64,000 bases of DNA. Origin: Phenylobacterium zucineum HLK1 (lineage in GTDB: Bacteria; Pseudomonadota; Alphaproteobacteria; Caulobacterales; Caulobacteraceae). The stretch is taken from contig NC_011144.1 of NCBI RefSeq assembly GCF_000017265.1, positions 2,644,001 to 2,708,000 on the forward strand, given 5' to 3'. The notes below the pieces were generated by a model. The model searched no databases and was not told where the DNA came from. It saw only the letters and a list, made by a program, of their open reading frames with translations. Position 1 is the first letter of the stretch. Each line of letters starts with the position of its first letter. The translations under genes and the position numbers were made by a program. Shown piece by piece: positions 33,147 through 42,202 of this stretch.

Positions 33147-33508
33147 GCGGCGCTGACTGCCTTGATAAGTTGATGTTCAGCGGCCTCCAGGGCGGCGACC
33201 CGGTTCGTCAGGTCCTCGCGCAAGGCGCTCAGGGCGGCCCGCGCCACCTGGGCGCGCTGAACGGATCCTTCCTGGAGGGCGAGGATGGCGCGGATGTCCC
33301 GCAGGCTCATTCCCGCCGTCCGGAGCAGTTTGATCAGCTCCAGGCGGCGCACGGACTGCCGATCGAAGCGCCGCTTATTCAGCCGGTCGCGCTTTGCGAA
33401 CAGCAGCCCGCGATCCTCGTACAGGCGGATCGCTCGCGGCGAGAGCGTCGTAATCCGGCTCAGCGCAACGACGCTGTAGGTGACGAGTTCGTCGCGATCA
33501 TAGGCCAC
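33143..33508 (-). CDS. MerR-family regulator (LiuR-like)
   Basis: 121 residues: a MerR winged HTH (SVVALSRITTLSPRAIRLYEDRGLLFAKRDRLNKRRFDRQSVRRLELIKLLRTAGMSLRDI) followed by a short coiled coil. No cysteine metal-binding loop is present. Metabolic MerR proteins such as LiuR control branched-chain amino-acid catabolism. The place between an acyl-CoA dehydrogenase and a thiolase, with overlaps on both sides, supports a similar local role. Confidence 0.85.
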   Translation of the reverse strand: MAYDRDELVTYSVVALSRITTLSPRAIRLYEDRGLLFAKRDRLNKRRFDRQSVRRLELIKLLRTAGMSLRDIRAILALQEGSVQRAQVARAALSALREDLTNRVAALEAAEHQLIKAVSAA

Positions 33509-34622
33509 GGCAGATCACCAGGCGCTGGATGTCCGACGTTCCTTCGTAGATCTGGCAGACGCGCACATCCCGATAGATCTTCGCGAGGCCGAACTCCTCA
33601 AGGTAACCGTATCCGCCGAGAGTCTGGATGGCGCCGGACACGACGGCTTCTGCGGTCTCCGACGCGAACAGCTTCGCCATTGACGCCTGGCGCAGCGCCG
33701 GCTCGCCGGCGTCCTTCAGCGCCGCCGCCGACAGGACCAGCTGCCGAGCCGCCTCAAGACGCGTGGCCAGATCGGCGAGCCGGAAGCCCACCGCCTGATG
33801 CTCGATGATCGGAACGCCGAAGCTCGTCCGCTGACGCGCATAACCCACGGCGATGTCCAGGGCCGCCTGAGCCATGCCGACGCTCTGGGCCGCGATGCCG
33901 ATCCGCCCCGTCTCAAGGTTGGACAGGGCGATCCCGTAGCCAGCGCCCTCTGGCCCAAGCCGCAGCTCATCTTCGATGAAGAGATCGTCAAAGCGCAGGG
34001 CGCAGGTGTCGGAGGCGCCCTGCCCCAGCTTGTGCTCCACCTTATCGACCGCATACCCAGGCCGGTCGGTTGGCACGAGGAACGCGCTGAGACCGCGCTT
34101 GCCCGCATCCGGGTCCGTCACGGCGAAGACGATCGCGAGCTTCGCGATCTTGCCAGACGTGATGAACTGCTTCGCGCCGTTGAGGCGATAGCCGCCCGGG
34201 ACGCGAGTGGCGCGCGTCCTGACCGCCGCCGCGTCCGAGCCAGCATCCGCTTCGGTCAGGGCGAAGGCGCCGATGGCGCGGCCGGCGACGAGATCCGGCA
34301 GGAAGCGCACCTTCTGTTCCGGACTCCCGTCCTTCACCAGCCCGCCAACGATCAGGCTGTTCTGGATGGAGACGATCGTGGAAAGCGCGCCATCTGCGGC
34401 CGCCAGCTCCATGAGACTGAGCGCGTAGCTCACGTAGTCGGCGCCCGCGCCGCCTTGGTCCTCCGGCGCCGTCATCGCCAGCAGGCCAAGGTCGGCCAGC
34501 TCTGCAAAGAGACCTGGTGGATACCCGCCAGCGGCTTCCCACGCCGCGGAATGCGGGCGGATCTTCGCCAGTGCGAAGTCACGCACGGTGTCGCGTATAG
34601 CGGTCTGCGTCTCAGTCAGCAT
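33498..34622 (-). CDS. Acyl-CoA dehydrogenase, short/branched-chain type
   Basis: 374-residue flavoenzyme with complete family blocks: ALTEADAGSDAAAVRTRATRV, NGAKQFITSGKIAKLAIVFAVTD and the C-terminal QIYEGTSDIQRLVICRGL. The latter carries the Glu that serves as catalytic base in short- and medium-chain enzymes. Likely substrates are isovaleryl-, 2-methylbutyryl- or butyryl-CoA. First gene of the ACAD-MerR-thiolase operon. A 34-codon frame with a good RBS lies just upstream and overlaps its start. Confidence 0.92.
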   Translation of the reverse strand: MLTETQTAIRDTVRDFALAKIRPHSAAWEAAGGYPPGLFAELADLGLLAMTAPEDQGGAGADYVSYALSLMELAAADGALSTIVSIQNSLIVGGLVKDGSPEQKVRFLPDLVAGRAIGAFALTEADAGSDAAAVRTRATRVPGGYRLNGAKQFITSGKIAKLAIVFAVTDPDAGKRGLSAFLVPTDRPGYAVDKVEHKLGQGASDTCALRFDDLFIEDELRLGPEGAGYGIALSNLETGRIGIAAQSVGMAQAALDIAVGYARQRTSFGVPIIEHQAVGFRLADLATRLEAARQLVLSAAALKDAGEPALRQASMAKLFASETAEAVVSGAIQTLGGYGYLEEFGLAKIYRDVRVCQIYEGTSDIQRLVICRGL

Positions 34623-34716
34623 CTCGTTCGGCTTCAGCTGTTCGTCGCGCAGCGAGCACCGTTGACGCGATGTTTGCGCGGTCAGGCGCCGAGGCGATTG
34701 TGAGTTCCAGCGCCAT
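34612..34716 (-). CDS. Possible 34-aa leader ORF upstream of acyl-CoA dehydrogenase
   Basis: ATG 34716 has GGGAG at ideal spacing, and the frame ends 11 bp inside the acyl-CoA dehydrogenase gene. The peptide (MALELTIASAPDRANIASTV...) has no recognised motif. It may be a coupling leader or the remnant of another gene. Weak evidence. Confidence 0.3.
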   Translation of the reverse strand: MALELTIASAPDRANIASTVLAARRTAEAERDAD

Positions 34717-34923
34717 CACGTGCTCCCTGCGCTAGATTTAGCCTCCTGCTGAGGGGATTTCCGGCCAAATTTGCGCGCAGATCCAAACCTTTTTGGTGAG
34801 AATTAGCTCAGTCTCGGACCAGCCCTAGGCGATATCACCACGGAGCAGCCTGCCGCTCGAACGGGCCCCGCTTGCCGTGAGCCGCCTTATCCCGTCTCCG
34901 CGGTACCGCCGCAGGAGCTCTGA
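34717..34923. other. Intergenic region of about 205 bp
   Basis: It holds the presumed promoter of the acyl-CoA dehydrogenase operon (A/T-rich patch around 34730-34810, with AAATTTG and AAACCTTTTTGG) and the region downstream of the MFS gene. No gene is seen. Confidence 0.4.
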
Positions 34924-36899
34924 TCAGACGCCGACTTCGGCTGCGGCCCGAGGCCTCTTCCCCATCATCAGCACGATGACGAGCGACACCAGAATGCACG
35001 CCACAAGGAAGATGAACGTCGTGCCGAAATCCCCGTCCGCGACCTGCAGGAGCGCGCCGATGCAAAGCGGCGAGATCAGGCCGCCGATCTGACCGCCGGT
35101 GTTTATGAAACCGGTTGCCAGGCCCATGTCGCGTTTCGGAATGGTGCTCATGGGAAGGGCCCAGAAGGACGACAGGAATACGCTCAGGAAGAAGCCCGCC
35201 GCAGTCTGGCAGAGGATCAGGGCCCATGTGCTCGTGGCGACGAACGTCAGATACAGGAACAGCGCCGAGCAAACCTGAGTGCCGATGACGAGGATGCGGC
35301 GATTGTCCTTGAAGAACCTGTCCGACAGCCAGCCACCTCCGACACGACCCACCGCGCCAACGATGAATGGGAGTGAGGCTGCGGCCCCCATTTCGACCAT
35401 CGAGAAGCCGCGCGCCTGCACGAGATAGGTCGGCAGCCAGCTGGTGAACCCCCAATAGGCGATGTCGAAGATGAAGAAGGCGAAGAAATACTTCCAGATC
35501 TCGGGCGTCAGGATGTCCTTCAGCGTGCGCCGCTGAGCTCCCTCGACCTCCCCTGGCGCATCATCGCCCTCAATCTCATTCAGCTCCTGCTCCGTGACGG
35601 AGCGAACCTCTGAAGGCCGATCCTTGACCACCAGCCAGAACAGGATCGAAACCAGAATTCCGGGGATCAGGAGAACGAAGAACACCGCTCGCCAGCCCCA
35701 CGTCGCCATGATCCCGACGACGATCAGCGGGCTCAGGGCGGCGCCCAGGGTGTTCGCAGTCAACATGACCGCGCTGGCCGTCGCGCGCTCCTTCTTCGGA
35801 AACCAGGCCGCGATCGTCTTGAATGAAGCCGCCGGGAACGCGCCCTCGCCGACACCGAACAGCAGGCGCACGACCAGCAGCTGCATGAGCGTGGTGGCTG
35901 CGCCAGTAACGGCGGTGAAAGCAGATGGGGTGGATGGCTCCCGCTCACGGCATCTGAGTGCCAGACTTGTGGAAGTTGTCGAACAACCACGAGCGAAGGG
36001 AGCCACCCAGATGGAGATTACAACGATCGGCCTGGATCTCGCCAAGAGCGTTTTTCAGGTTCACGCGGTTGACGCCGAGGGGAAGGTCATCGTCCGCAAA
36101 GCTCTTCGACGAGCCCAGGTTCTGCCGTTCTTCAAGACCGCGCCGCCCTGCCTGGTGGGGATCGAGGCCTGCGGCACGTCGCACCATTGGGCGCGCGAGC
36201 TGAGGCGGCTCGGCCACGAGGTGCGGCTGATGCCGCCGGCTTACGTGAAACCCTACGTGAAGCGCGGCAAGACCGACGCCAACGACGCCGAGGCGATCTG
36301 CGAGGCGGTGACGCGGCCGACGATGCGGTTCGTGGCGATCAAGTCCGAGCAGCAGCAGGCGGCCCTGGCGCTGCACCGGACCCGAGATCTGCTGGTCAAG
36401 CAGCGCACCCAGCTGGTCAACATGATCCGCGGCCTCCTGGCTGAGTTTGGGATCGAGATGGCGCGCGGCCTGCATCATGCCCTCGACCTAGCCGCACGGG
36501 TTGCTCAAGGCGCTGCGCCGGACGTGCCCGAGCTGGCGGCGCGAGTCATCACCGGCCTGGCGGGCCAGATCGGCGATCTGCAGGTCCGTCTCACGGCGCT
36601 GGAGAAGGAGCTGCTGACCTGGCATCGGACAAACGAGCTGTCTCAGCGCCTCAGCACCATCCCTGGCGTCGGCCTGATCTCGGCCACGGCGCTTGCCGCC
36701 TCAGTCACCGACGCCAGCCGCTTCCGCTCCGGGCGGCAGTTTGCGGCCTCGCTTGGCCTAACACCGCTGCAGAACTCCAGCGGCGGCAAGGAGCGGATGG
36801 GGAGGATCTCACGGATGGGCGATCGATATCTGAGACGTGACCTGCCCCCTTCCTGATCCCTCGGTTTGAGTGAGAGTCCGTCACCCTGAGGAGACGGAC

Positions 36900-37163
36900 G
36901 TGAAGAAGAGCAGGTTCAACGAGGCGCAGATCATCGGCGTGCTGCGGGAGCAGGAGGCCGGGAGCCCGACGGCGGAGGTTTGCCGGCGGCATGGGATCAG
37001 CGAGCAGACCTTCTACCGGTGGAAGGCGAAGTACAGCGGCATGAACGTGTCGGATGCCCAGAAGCTGAAGACGCTGGAGGACGAGAATCGGCGACTGAAG
37101 AAGCTCTTGGCGGAGTCCATGCTCGACGTGTCGGCGCTGAAGGACCTGCTGGGAAAAAACTGA
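36900..37163 (+). CDS. IS3 OrfA (HTH transposase subunit)
   Basis: 87 residues with the HTH_Tnp_1 fold ([47 protein letters not shown]) and a leucine-zipper tail ([30 protein letters not shown]). GTG start after GAGGAGA. Ends at a run of six A residues (37154-37159) where ribosomes can slip into orfB. Confidence 0.93.
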   Translation: MKKSRFNEAQIIGVLREQEAGSPTAEVCRRHGISEQTFYRWKAKYSGMNVSDAQKLKTLEDENRRLKKLLAESMLDVSALKDLLGKN

Positions 37164-38065
37164 TCGGGCCTGCAGCGCGCCGGGAGGCCGTGCTTCGCCT
37201 GATGGCGGAGCGCGGCTTCTCGCAGAGGCGCGCCTGCGGGCTGGTCCAGGTCGATCCGAAGACAGTGCGCCGCGTGGCCCAGCCAGGCGATGCGGAGGTA
37301 CGCGCCCGGCTGCGGGGCCTGGCGGCGGAGCGACGCCGCTTCGGCTACCGGCGGCTCGGCATCCTGCTCGAGCGTGAAGGCGTCAGCATGAACAAGAAGA
37401 AGCTCTTCCGGCTGTACCGCGAGGAGGGCTTGGCGGTGCGAAGGCGGCGCGGCCGCAAGCGCGCCACCGGCACGCGGGCGCCCATGGCGCTGCCGGACGG
37501 GCCGAACCAGCGCTGGAGCCTGGACTTCGTGGCCGACACGCTGAGCTGGGGCCGGCGCTTCCGGATCCTGTGCATCGTCGACGACTTCACCCGCGAGGCG
37601 CTGGCGCTGGTGGTCGACACCTCGATCGGCGGCCATCGCATGGCCCGCGAGCTGGACGCCCTGATCGCCCGGCGCGGCCGGCCGGCGACCATCGTTAGCG
37701 ACAACGGGACCGAGATGACCAGCCGGGCCATGCTGGAATGGACCAACCGCACCGGCGTCGACTGGCATTACATCGCGCCCGGCAAGCCGCAGCAGAACGG
37801 CTTCGTCGAGAGCTTCAACGGCAAGCTGCGCGACGAGTGCCTGAACGAGGAGGTCTTCGCCAACCTCGCCGAGGCCCGGGCTGTCATCGAGCGCTGGCGG
37901 CTCGACTACAACCACGTCAGGCCGCACTCGGCGCACGGCGGACTGACCCCGGAAGCCGTGCGTCTGAACCCCGCGGCCGGCCGGCTGCGCAACTTGATCA
38001 GCTCCACCGCCCGGCCGCTACCGCCGGCGCTGGAGATCAGCTACCAACCCCCTGGGCTCTCATAA
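37154..38065 (+). CDS. IS3 OrfB (DDE integrase domain), made by -1 frameshift
   Basis: About 303 residues downstream of the AAAAAA slip site, in the -1 frame relative to orfA. HTH_21 region ([33 protein letters not shown]) precedes the rve core with Asp in [10 protein letters not shown], Asp in [10 protein letters not shown] and Glu in [15 protein letters not shown]. It ends with [19 protein letters not shown]. All DDE residues are present, so the fused OrfAB transposase is probably active. Confidence 0.93.
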   Translation, partial: KKLIGPAARREAVLRLMAERGFSQRRACGLVQVDPKTVRRVAQPGDAEVRARLRGLAAERRRFGYRRLGILLEREGVSMNKKKLFRLYREEGLAVRRRRGRKRATGTRAPMALPDGPNQRWSLDFVADTLSWGRRFRILCIVDDFTREALALVVDTSIGGHRMARELDALIARRGRPATIVSDNGTEMTSRAMLEWTNRTGVDWHYIAPGKPQQNGFVESFNGKLRDECLNEEVFANLAEARAVIERWRLDYNHVRPHSAHGGLTPEAVRLNPAAGRLRNLISSTARPLPPALEISYQPPGLS

Positions 38066-38300
38066 TGATCGAGGGACCGGCGGGGGGCAGGTCAGACGCC
38101 TGCTGGTCGTCGGCATGACCTCGCTCGTGCGCCGTGCACGAACAAGACCGGACTCGGTCGACCCGCGCATCGCTGCGATGCTGGCGCGCAAACCCGCTCG
38201 CGTGGTGACGGTGGCCGCGGCCAATCGCACCGCCCGTGTCGCCTGGTCGATCATGGCCCGCGGCGGCGTCTACCGCGCGCCTCAGGGCGTGACCGCCTGA

Positions 38301-38548
38301 CAGATTAGCTGATCGTCGACGACCAGCTTCCGGAGGTTGCGAGCGCGATGTGAAGTGATGGCGAACCGGTCAGACCGGGAGCTGGGACACCCCGCGTAGT
38401 GTCCAAGGCGTCGAAGCCTGCAAAGCAGAGTGGGACCCAGCTTGCGGACACCATCAGGGCCAGCAGTCCTTGAAACGACTGCATCAACAGGCCGGACACA
38501 AGACTGCACCCGACCCAGCCGCCAAAACATCAAATCGAGCCTTGCAAC
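38301..38548 (+). ncRNA. Candidate bridge RNA / seekRNA of the IS1111-type element
   Basis: About 250 bp between the transposase stop and the right sub-terminal repeat are non-coding and belong to the IS. In IS1111-group elements this 3' region encodes a structured guide RNA that pairs with target and donor DNA. The assignment rests on position and family; I did not fold it or locate the guide loops. Confidence 0.45.
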
Positions 38549-38830
38549 GCGGGAGCCATCCACACAGGACCACCACAGCATCGCGATGGTGGCGACCTTC
38601 CGGGCTCCGATGCGGTCAGCAAGGATACCGCCCGGCATCTGCGCGAGCGCGTAACCTACGAAGAACGCGCTCAGGATGAAGCTCGTCTGGAACGGCTGAA
38701 GCCCGAACTCCTTGGCGATGTAGGGCAAGGCGACGGGCATCGCCATACGATCAAGGAAGGCGACGGCCCACGTCACGAAGAGCACCGCGAGAATGGTGTA
38801 GCGATGCTTCCACGTCGGCAACTTGGTCAT

Positions 38831-39289
38831 TTTTTGAGTAACTCGGCCTCATCCCTGTCGAGAGCTCAGACCGCCTGGCGGCACTCTGCACCACTCATCT
38901 CGAACTTTTGCGAACTGTCGCATGCCCGTCAAAGTCATTGAGGGGCATTGCCTATTCTCAACGGTTATGGGGCAGACCGAGTCCGCGGCAGGAGGGCTGC
39001 TCCTGGGAGCGCCACTACGGCTGTGCTTTGGAGCTCAGCGCAGGCCACGGGCTGCACGCGTTAATGGTGCGGGGCGTCTGCGCCGCGTTAGCGCGTGAGC
39101 TTTTACGAATGGATGTCGCGGGAATTGGAATTGGACCCCCCGAGCCCAAGACGCTCAAGATGGATGACGAAGACCAGCTGCGGCCCGGAAGGTTCCTGAA
39201 CTTGCAAGCACTTGCGCTCGATCAGGTCGCCCCCGACTGGGGACGCCGCAGCCGGATTCAACCGGTCGTCCCCGTCTGAAGGTGCTACC
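38831..39289. other. Intergenic region of about 460 bp
   Basis: It contains the shared operator copy A (38928-38970) and should hold the divergent promoters for the broken MFS gene and for the hydrolase gene. Open frames cross 38908-39342 on both strands but show no recognisable protein features. Confidence 0.5.
38928..38970 (-). promoter_or_regulatory. Two-part operator, copy A (MFS promoter)
   Basis: GTCAAAGTC (38928-38936), 14 bp, then CCTATTCTCAACGGTTATGG (38951-38970). Relative to the MFS gene the dyad is distal and the GTCAAAG part proximal, 97 bp from the start codon. This layout fits LysR recognition and activation sites. Confidence 0.7.
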
Positions 39290-40390
39290 ATGCTGTATAC
39301 AGCCGAGCGAAAGCGTGGCCGGCGCGTGATCAGCCGGCTCATGGTCCTCGCCGGTCTGGCGTGCCTGGGAGCTCCGAGCCCCAGCCTGGCGCAGGACGCC
39401 GCGCGTCTTGCGCAGGCCAGGACTCCGCTAAAGCTTGATGGCGTCGGGAGCTTCTACGTTGGCGGTCGGCCGGTCGCCCAGAGCCCCACGGAGATAGGTC
39501 TCTATGCCGGCGGCTCCGTCATCATCGACCAGATGTACGTACAATACATGCTGCCCGCCGGACCCAAAAAGACGCCGATCGTTCTCGTCCACGGTGGCGT
39601 TCTGAGCGGCAAGACGTACGAGACCACACCGGATGGTAGAATGGGGTGGTACGAGTACTTCACCCGCAAGCAGCATCCGACCTATGTCGTTGATCAGGTC
39701 GGGAGGGGCCGATCTGGCTTCGACCAGGCGCCCTATAATCGGGTCCGGGCGCGCGAGGCTCCGCCAGCCTCTCAAGGCAACATCAGGCGAGTGGCGACGG
39801 ATATCGCCCTGGTGCGTTTCCGCGTCGGATCAGCTGACGGACGTCCGTTCCCTGAAACGCAGTTCCCAGTGGAGGCTGCAGGCGAGCTGGCGAAGCAGAC
39901 CATCCCTGACCTGAGCGATGGCTCGCCATCTGAGGAGCTCAACGTCCGAGCCCTTGCCTTGCTGTCACAGCAGCTTGAAGGCGCAGTGCTTGTCTCTCAC
40001 TCCCAGTCTGGTCGCTTCCCTCTTGAGGCGGCGCTGCGCACACCTCGTACTATCCGGGCGGTCGTGAGCGTCGAGCCGCCGGGGTGCAATGCGACCGTCT
40101 ATTCTGATGCGCAGATCGCGCAGCTTTCGAGGGTGCCAATTCTGATCGTTTTCGGAGATTACCTGGATGCTCCGCAAACGATGGGGATCAAGTGGAATGA
40201 GGCCTATCGCGATTGCATGGCGTTCGTAGCCCGCGTCAGGGCGGCGAACGGAAATGCGACGCTCCTGCACACGCCGGAGCTTGGGATGCGCGGCAACAGC
40301 CACATGCTCATGCAGGACAGGAACAACCTGCAGATCGCCGATCTGATCCTCGAATGGCTCGACGGCCATCTCCCGCCAGCCGGAAGATGA
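39290..40390 (+). CDS. Secreted alpha/beta-hydrolase
   Basis: 366 residues. After a signal peptide (SRLMVLAGLACLGAPSPSLAQ) comes an alpha/beta-hydrolase fold: oxyanion region VLVHGGVLSGKTYETTPDGRMGW, DQVGRGRSGF, nucleophile elbow SHSQSGRFP and C-terminal His in GNSHMLMQD. Likely a periplasmic esterase or lactonase-type enzyme; substrate unknown. ATG 39290 has AAGGTG upstream. It is divergent from the MFS gene and convergent with the hydantoinase genes, so it may pre-process the same substrate. Confidence 0.82.
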   Translation: MLYTAERKRGRRVISRLMVLAGLACLGAPSPSLAQDAARLAQARTPLKLDGVGSFYVGGRPVAQSPTEIGLYAGGSVIIDQMYVQYMLPAGPKKTPIVLVHGGVLSGKTYETTPDGRMGWYEYFTRKQHPTYVVDQVGRGRSGFDQAPYNRVRAREAPPASQGNIRRVATDIALVRFRVGSADGRPFPETQFPVEAAGELAKQTIPDLSDGSPSEELNVRALALLSQQLEGAVLVSHSQSGRFPLEAALRTPRTIRAVVSVEPPGCNATVYSDAQIAQLSRVPILIVFGDYLDAPQTMGIKWNEAYRDCMAFVARVRAANGNATLLHTPELGMRGNSHMLMQDRNNLQIADLILEWLDGHLPPAGR

Positions 40391-40438
40391 CCCGGCTCTG
40401 GGCGGGACACGGCTGGTCCGATGGCGCCCAGAGCCGGG
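40391..40438. terminator. Bidirectional hairpin between convergent genes
   Basis: CCCGGCTCTGGGCG (40391-40404) pairs perfectly with 40425-40438 around a 20-nt loop, immediately after the hydrolase stop and before the hyuB stop. No clear U-tract follows, so it may act as a bidirectional or Rho-assisted terminator. Confidence 0.65.
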
Positions 40439-40455
40439 CCGGGCCCCCTCCAGTC

Positions 40456-42192
40456 CTAGAGCAGGTTGAGGGCCTCGCGAACTCGAGCCGCGCCATAGTC
40501 TCGTTCAGCCGCAGACTGGGTGATGATCCCGTCCCTCAGATCCCGGGCGATCTCCCCGAGCGGCCGCTCGTCACACGGGCCGAAGCCGCCGCCGCCCGGC
40601 GTTTGCACGCGAATGCTTTCCCCAGCGGCGAGCACCAGGTTCGGCACCTTGGTGGGCAGAACCTGCTCATCGGCGCGGCCCGCATTGCGAATAACGGAAC
40701 TCAGGCCCCCGGTGCGACCGCCATAAATTCCTTCGGCGCCATGGATGTAGGCGTCGGATCTGGCGGAGAAGACCGTGTTGTCCTGCAGCGCTCGGACATG
40801 CCTTACGATACCAAGACCGCCGCGCTGTCGGCCCGCGCCGCCTGAGTCCACGGCAAGCGAGTAGCCCTCGCAGAGCAACGGGTACTCGTTCTCCATCGCC
40901 TCGGTCGGCAAGTTCAGGCTGTTCGTGATATGCACGTGGATGGCGTCCGCGCCGTCGTCGTTTTCGCGAGCGCCGCTGCCCCCGCCGACGGTCTCAGCGC
41001 ATACATAGAAGCGGCCGGTTTCGGGATTCACCCCAGAGAAAAAGAAGGACGGAAGCAGATCGTGACTCGATGCGATCTGCCGATCGGTCGGCACGAGCCC
41101 CCGGAAAGCGCCGAATACAGCGCCAGCGATCTTCTGACAGGTGTTGCTTCGGACGCCGGTCGCCGCCGGATAGTTGGGGTTTGCGATCGAGCCCTTAGGC
41201 GCTGAGATCGTCACCGCTTCGAACATGCCGCTGTTGGGCATCAGCTCCGGGTCCAGCAGGGCTTTGACGCAATAGTACACCGTCGCCCTGAGCGCGCTCG
41301 CCGGAACGTTGAAGGCGCCTCCGGCCTGGGGCCCAGTGCCCTCAAGATCGAGATGGAGCGCATTGCCGCCAGTCTTGGCAGTGACAACGATAGGAACCGG
41401 GCCGCTGCCGGCGCCGTCGTCGTCGAGCCAGGTCCGGAAGGTGTGCTCGCCTGCCGGGAGCGCAGAGATCCGCCGCCGCAGCCGCTCGGCTGTGTAGGCG
41501 AACACGTCCTCCACGGCGGCCTGCGCATTGGCCAGCCCCATGCGCTTGAAGAGGGCTCGCGTCTCGTCGCCGCCGCGTACGTTGACGGCGACCTGAACCC
41601 TGAGATCGAGGCGCCGCTCTTCTGGCATGCGCGAGTTCGCCGCGATCAGGTTGAGCAGGTCCTCATCAATTTCGCCACCTCGCGCGATCCGGATGATCGG
41701 AAGGCGAAGGCCTTCTTCGAAGATCGAGCGAGCGTCGGGTGAGATCGAGCCCGGAACCGCACCACCGAGGTCGGAATGGTGCCCAATGTTGGCGGCGAAG
41801 GCCGCCACCTGGCCATCGATAAACACGGGGGTGACGATGGAGACGTCCGGCATGTGCGTCCCCCCGGCGAGATAAGGATCGTTGCAGATGAAGGCGTCAC
41901 CCTCCACCATGTCGGTGATCCGATAGCGAGCCAGCAGAGCTTCGACCGATCCCAGCAGTGACCCAAGGTGGATCGGAATGTGGGTGCCCTGGGCGATCAG
42001 GCGGCCTTGGGCGTCGAAGATGCCGACTGAGAAGTCGCGGCGCTCCTTGATCTGCGCCGAATAGGACGACCGCATCATGTGGATCGCCATGTTCTCGGTG
42101 ATCGAGAGCATGCGATTGCTGAAGACTTCCATCGCGATCGCATCGAACTGGCGTTGCGGCGCGGCGTCCTGGGTTTGCGTTCTCTCTGCCAT
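40456..42192 (-). CDS. hyuB: Hydantoinase B / 5-oxoprolinase beta-type subunit
   Basis: 578 residues of the HyuB family: IAMEVFSNRMLSITENMAIHMMRSSYSAQIKERRDFSVGIFDAQGRLIAQGTHIPIHLG, then ICNDPYLAGGTHMPDVSIVTPVF. A C-terminal glycine-rich closing motif reads VQTPGGGGFGPCDERPLGEIARDL. With HyuA it forms an ATP-dependent amidohydrolase opening five-membered lactam or imide rings (5-oxoproline, N-methylhydantoin) or carboxylating related substrates. Lies 10 bp downstream of hyuA. Confidence 0.93.
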   Translation of the reverse strand: MAERTQTQDAAPQRQFDAIAMEVFSNRMLSITENMAIHMMRSSYSAQIKERRDFSVGIFDAQGRLIAQGTHIPIHLGSLLGSVEALLARYRITDMVEGDAFICNDPYLAGGTHMPDVSIVTPVFIDGQVAAFAANIGHHSDLGGAVPGSISPDARSIFEEGLRLPIIRIARGGEIDEDLLNLIAANSRMPEERRLDLRVQVAVNVRGGDETRALFKRMGLANAQAAVEDVFAYTAERLRRRISALPAGEHTFRTWLDDDGAGSGPVPIVVTAKTGGNALHLDLEGTGPQAGGAFNVPASALRATVYYCVKALLDPELMPNSGMFEAVTISAPKGSIANPNYPAATGVRSNTCQKIAGAVFGAFRGLVPTDRQIASSHDLLPSFFFSGVNPETGRFYVCAETVGGGSGARENDDGADAIHVHITNSLNLPTEAMENEYPLLCEGYSLAVDSGGAGRQRGGLGIVRHVRALQDNTVFSARSDAYIHGAEGIYGGRTGGLSSVIRNAGRADEQVLPTKVPNLVLAAGESIRVQTPGGGGFGPCDERPLGEIARDLRDGIITQSAAERDYGAARVREALNLL

Positions 42193-42202
42193 AGCCTGAT
42201 GC

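Larger units (their letters stand above)
36838..38094 (+). mobile_element. IS3-family (IS407-group) insertion sequence
   Basis: 1257-bp element with imperfect terminal inverted repeats beginning TGACCTGCCCCC at both ends. It is flanked by a 4-bp target duplication GACG (36834-36837 and 38095-38098). A 4-bp duplication and TGACCTGCCCCC termini are typical of the IS407 group. It carries orfA and orfB in the -1 frameshift arrangement and looks intact. Confidence 0.93.
36011..38300 (+). pseudogene. IS110-family DEDD transposase, interrupted by IS3
   Basis: The 5' part (36011-36837) reads MEITTIGLDLAKSVFQVHAVDAEGKVIVRK... with the DEDD_Tnp domain (Asp in GLDLAKS; Glu in GIEACGT; KTDANDAEAICEA). 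Transposase_20 follows (LSTIPGVGLISATALAASVTDASRFRSGRQFAASLGLTPLQNSSGGKERMGRISRMGDRYLR). The 3' part (38099-38300) continues in frame with RLLVVGMTSLVRRARTRPDSVDPRI... Removing the IS3 and one 4-bp duplication restores an intact 342-residue protein, so the IS3 arrived last. Confidence 0.9.
35932..38561 (+). mobile_element. IS110-family (IS1111-type) insertion sequence, interrupted by IS3
   Basis: A 13-bp inverted pair, GGATGGCTCCCGC at 35932-35944 and its complement at 38549-38561, brackets an IS110-type transposase. This fits the sub-terminal repeats of the IS1111 subgroup. True ends probably lie a few bases outside these repeats, and no target duplication is evident, as usual for this family. 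Without the IS3 insertion the element is about 1.37 kb. The 5' non-coding end is short (about 80 bp) and the 3' end long (about 250 bp), also IS1111-like. Confidence 0.85.
34924..38830 (-). pseudogene. MFS transporter (anion:cation symporter type), split by nested insertion sequences
   Basis: The N-terminal 88 codons lie at 38567-38830 (MTKLPTWKHRYTILAVLFVTWAVAFLDR...ADRIGARKVATIAMLWWS). The remaining about 330 codons lie at 34924-35922 (AFTAVTGAATTLMQLLVVRLLFGVGEGAFPAASFKTIAAWFPKKERA...). Joined, they make one normal 12-helix MFS protein of about 420 residues, similar to sugar-acid and aromatic-acid symporters. The GRIGxR loop 2-3 motif is present as ADRIGARK. A 2.6-kb IS block separates the halves, so the gene is dead. 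A copy of the shared two-part operator lies 97 bp upstream of its start, so it once belonged to that regulon. Confidence 0.9.

Noticed and set aside
38908-39342. Open frames on both strands upstream of the secreted hydrolase
   Set aside because: No recognisable domain, no clear RBS, and they overlap operator copy A and the expected promoters.
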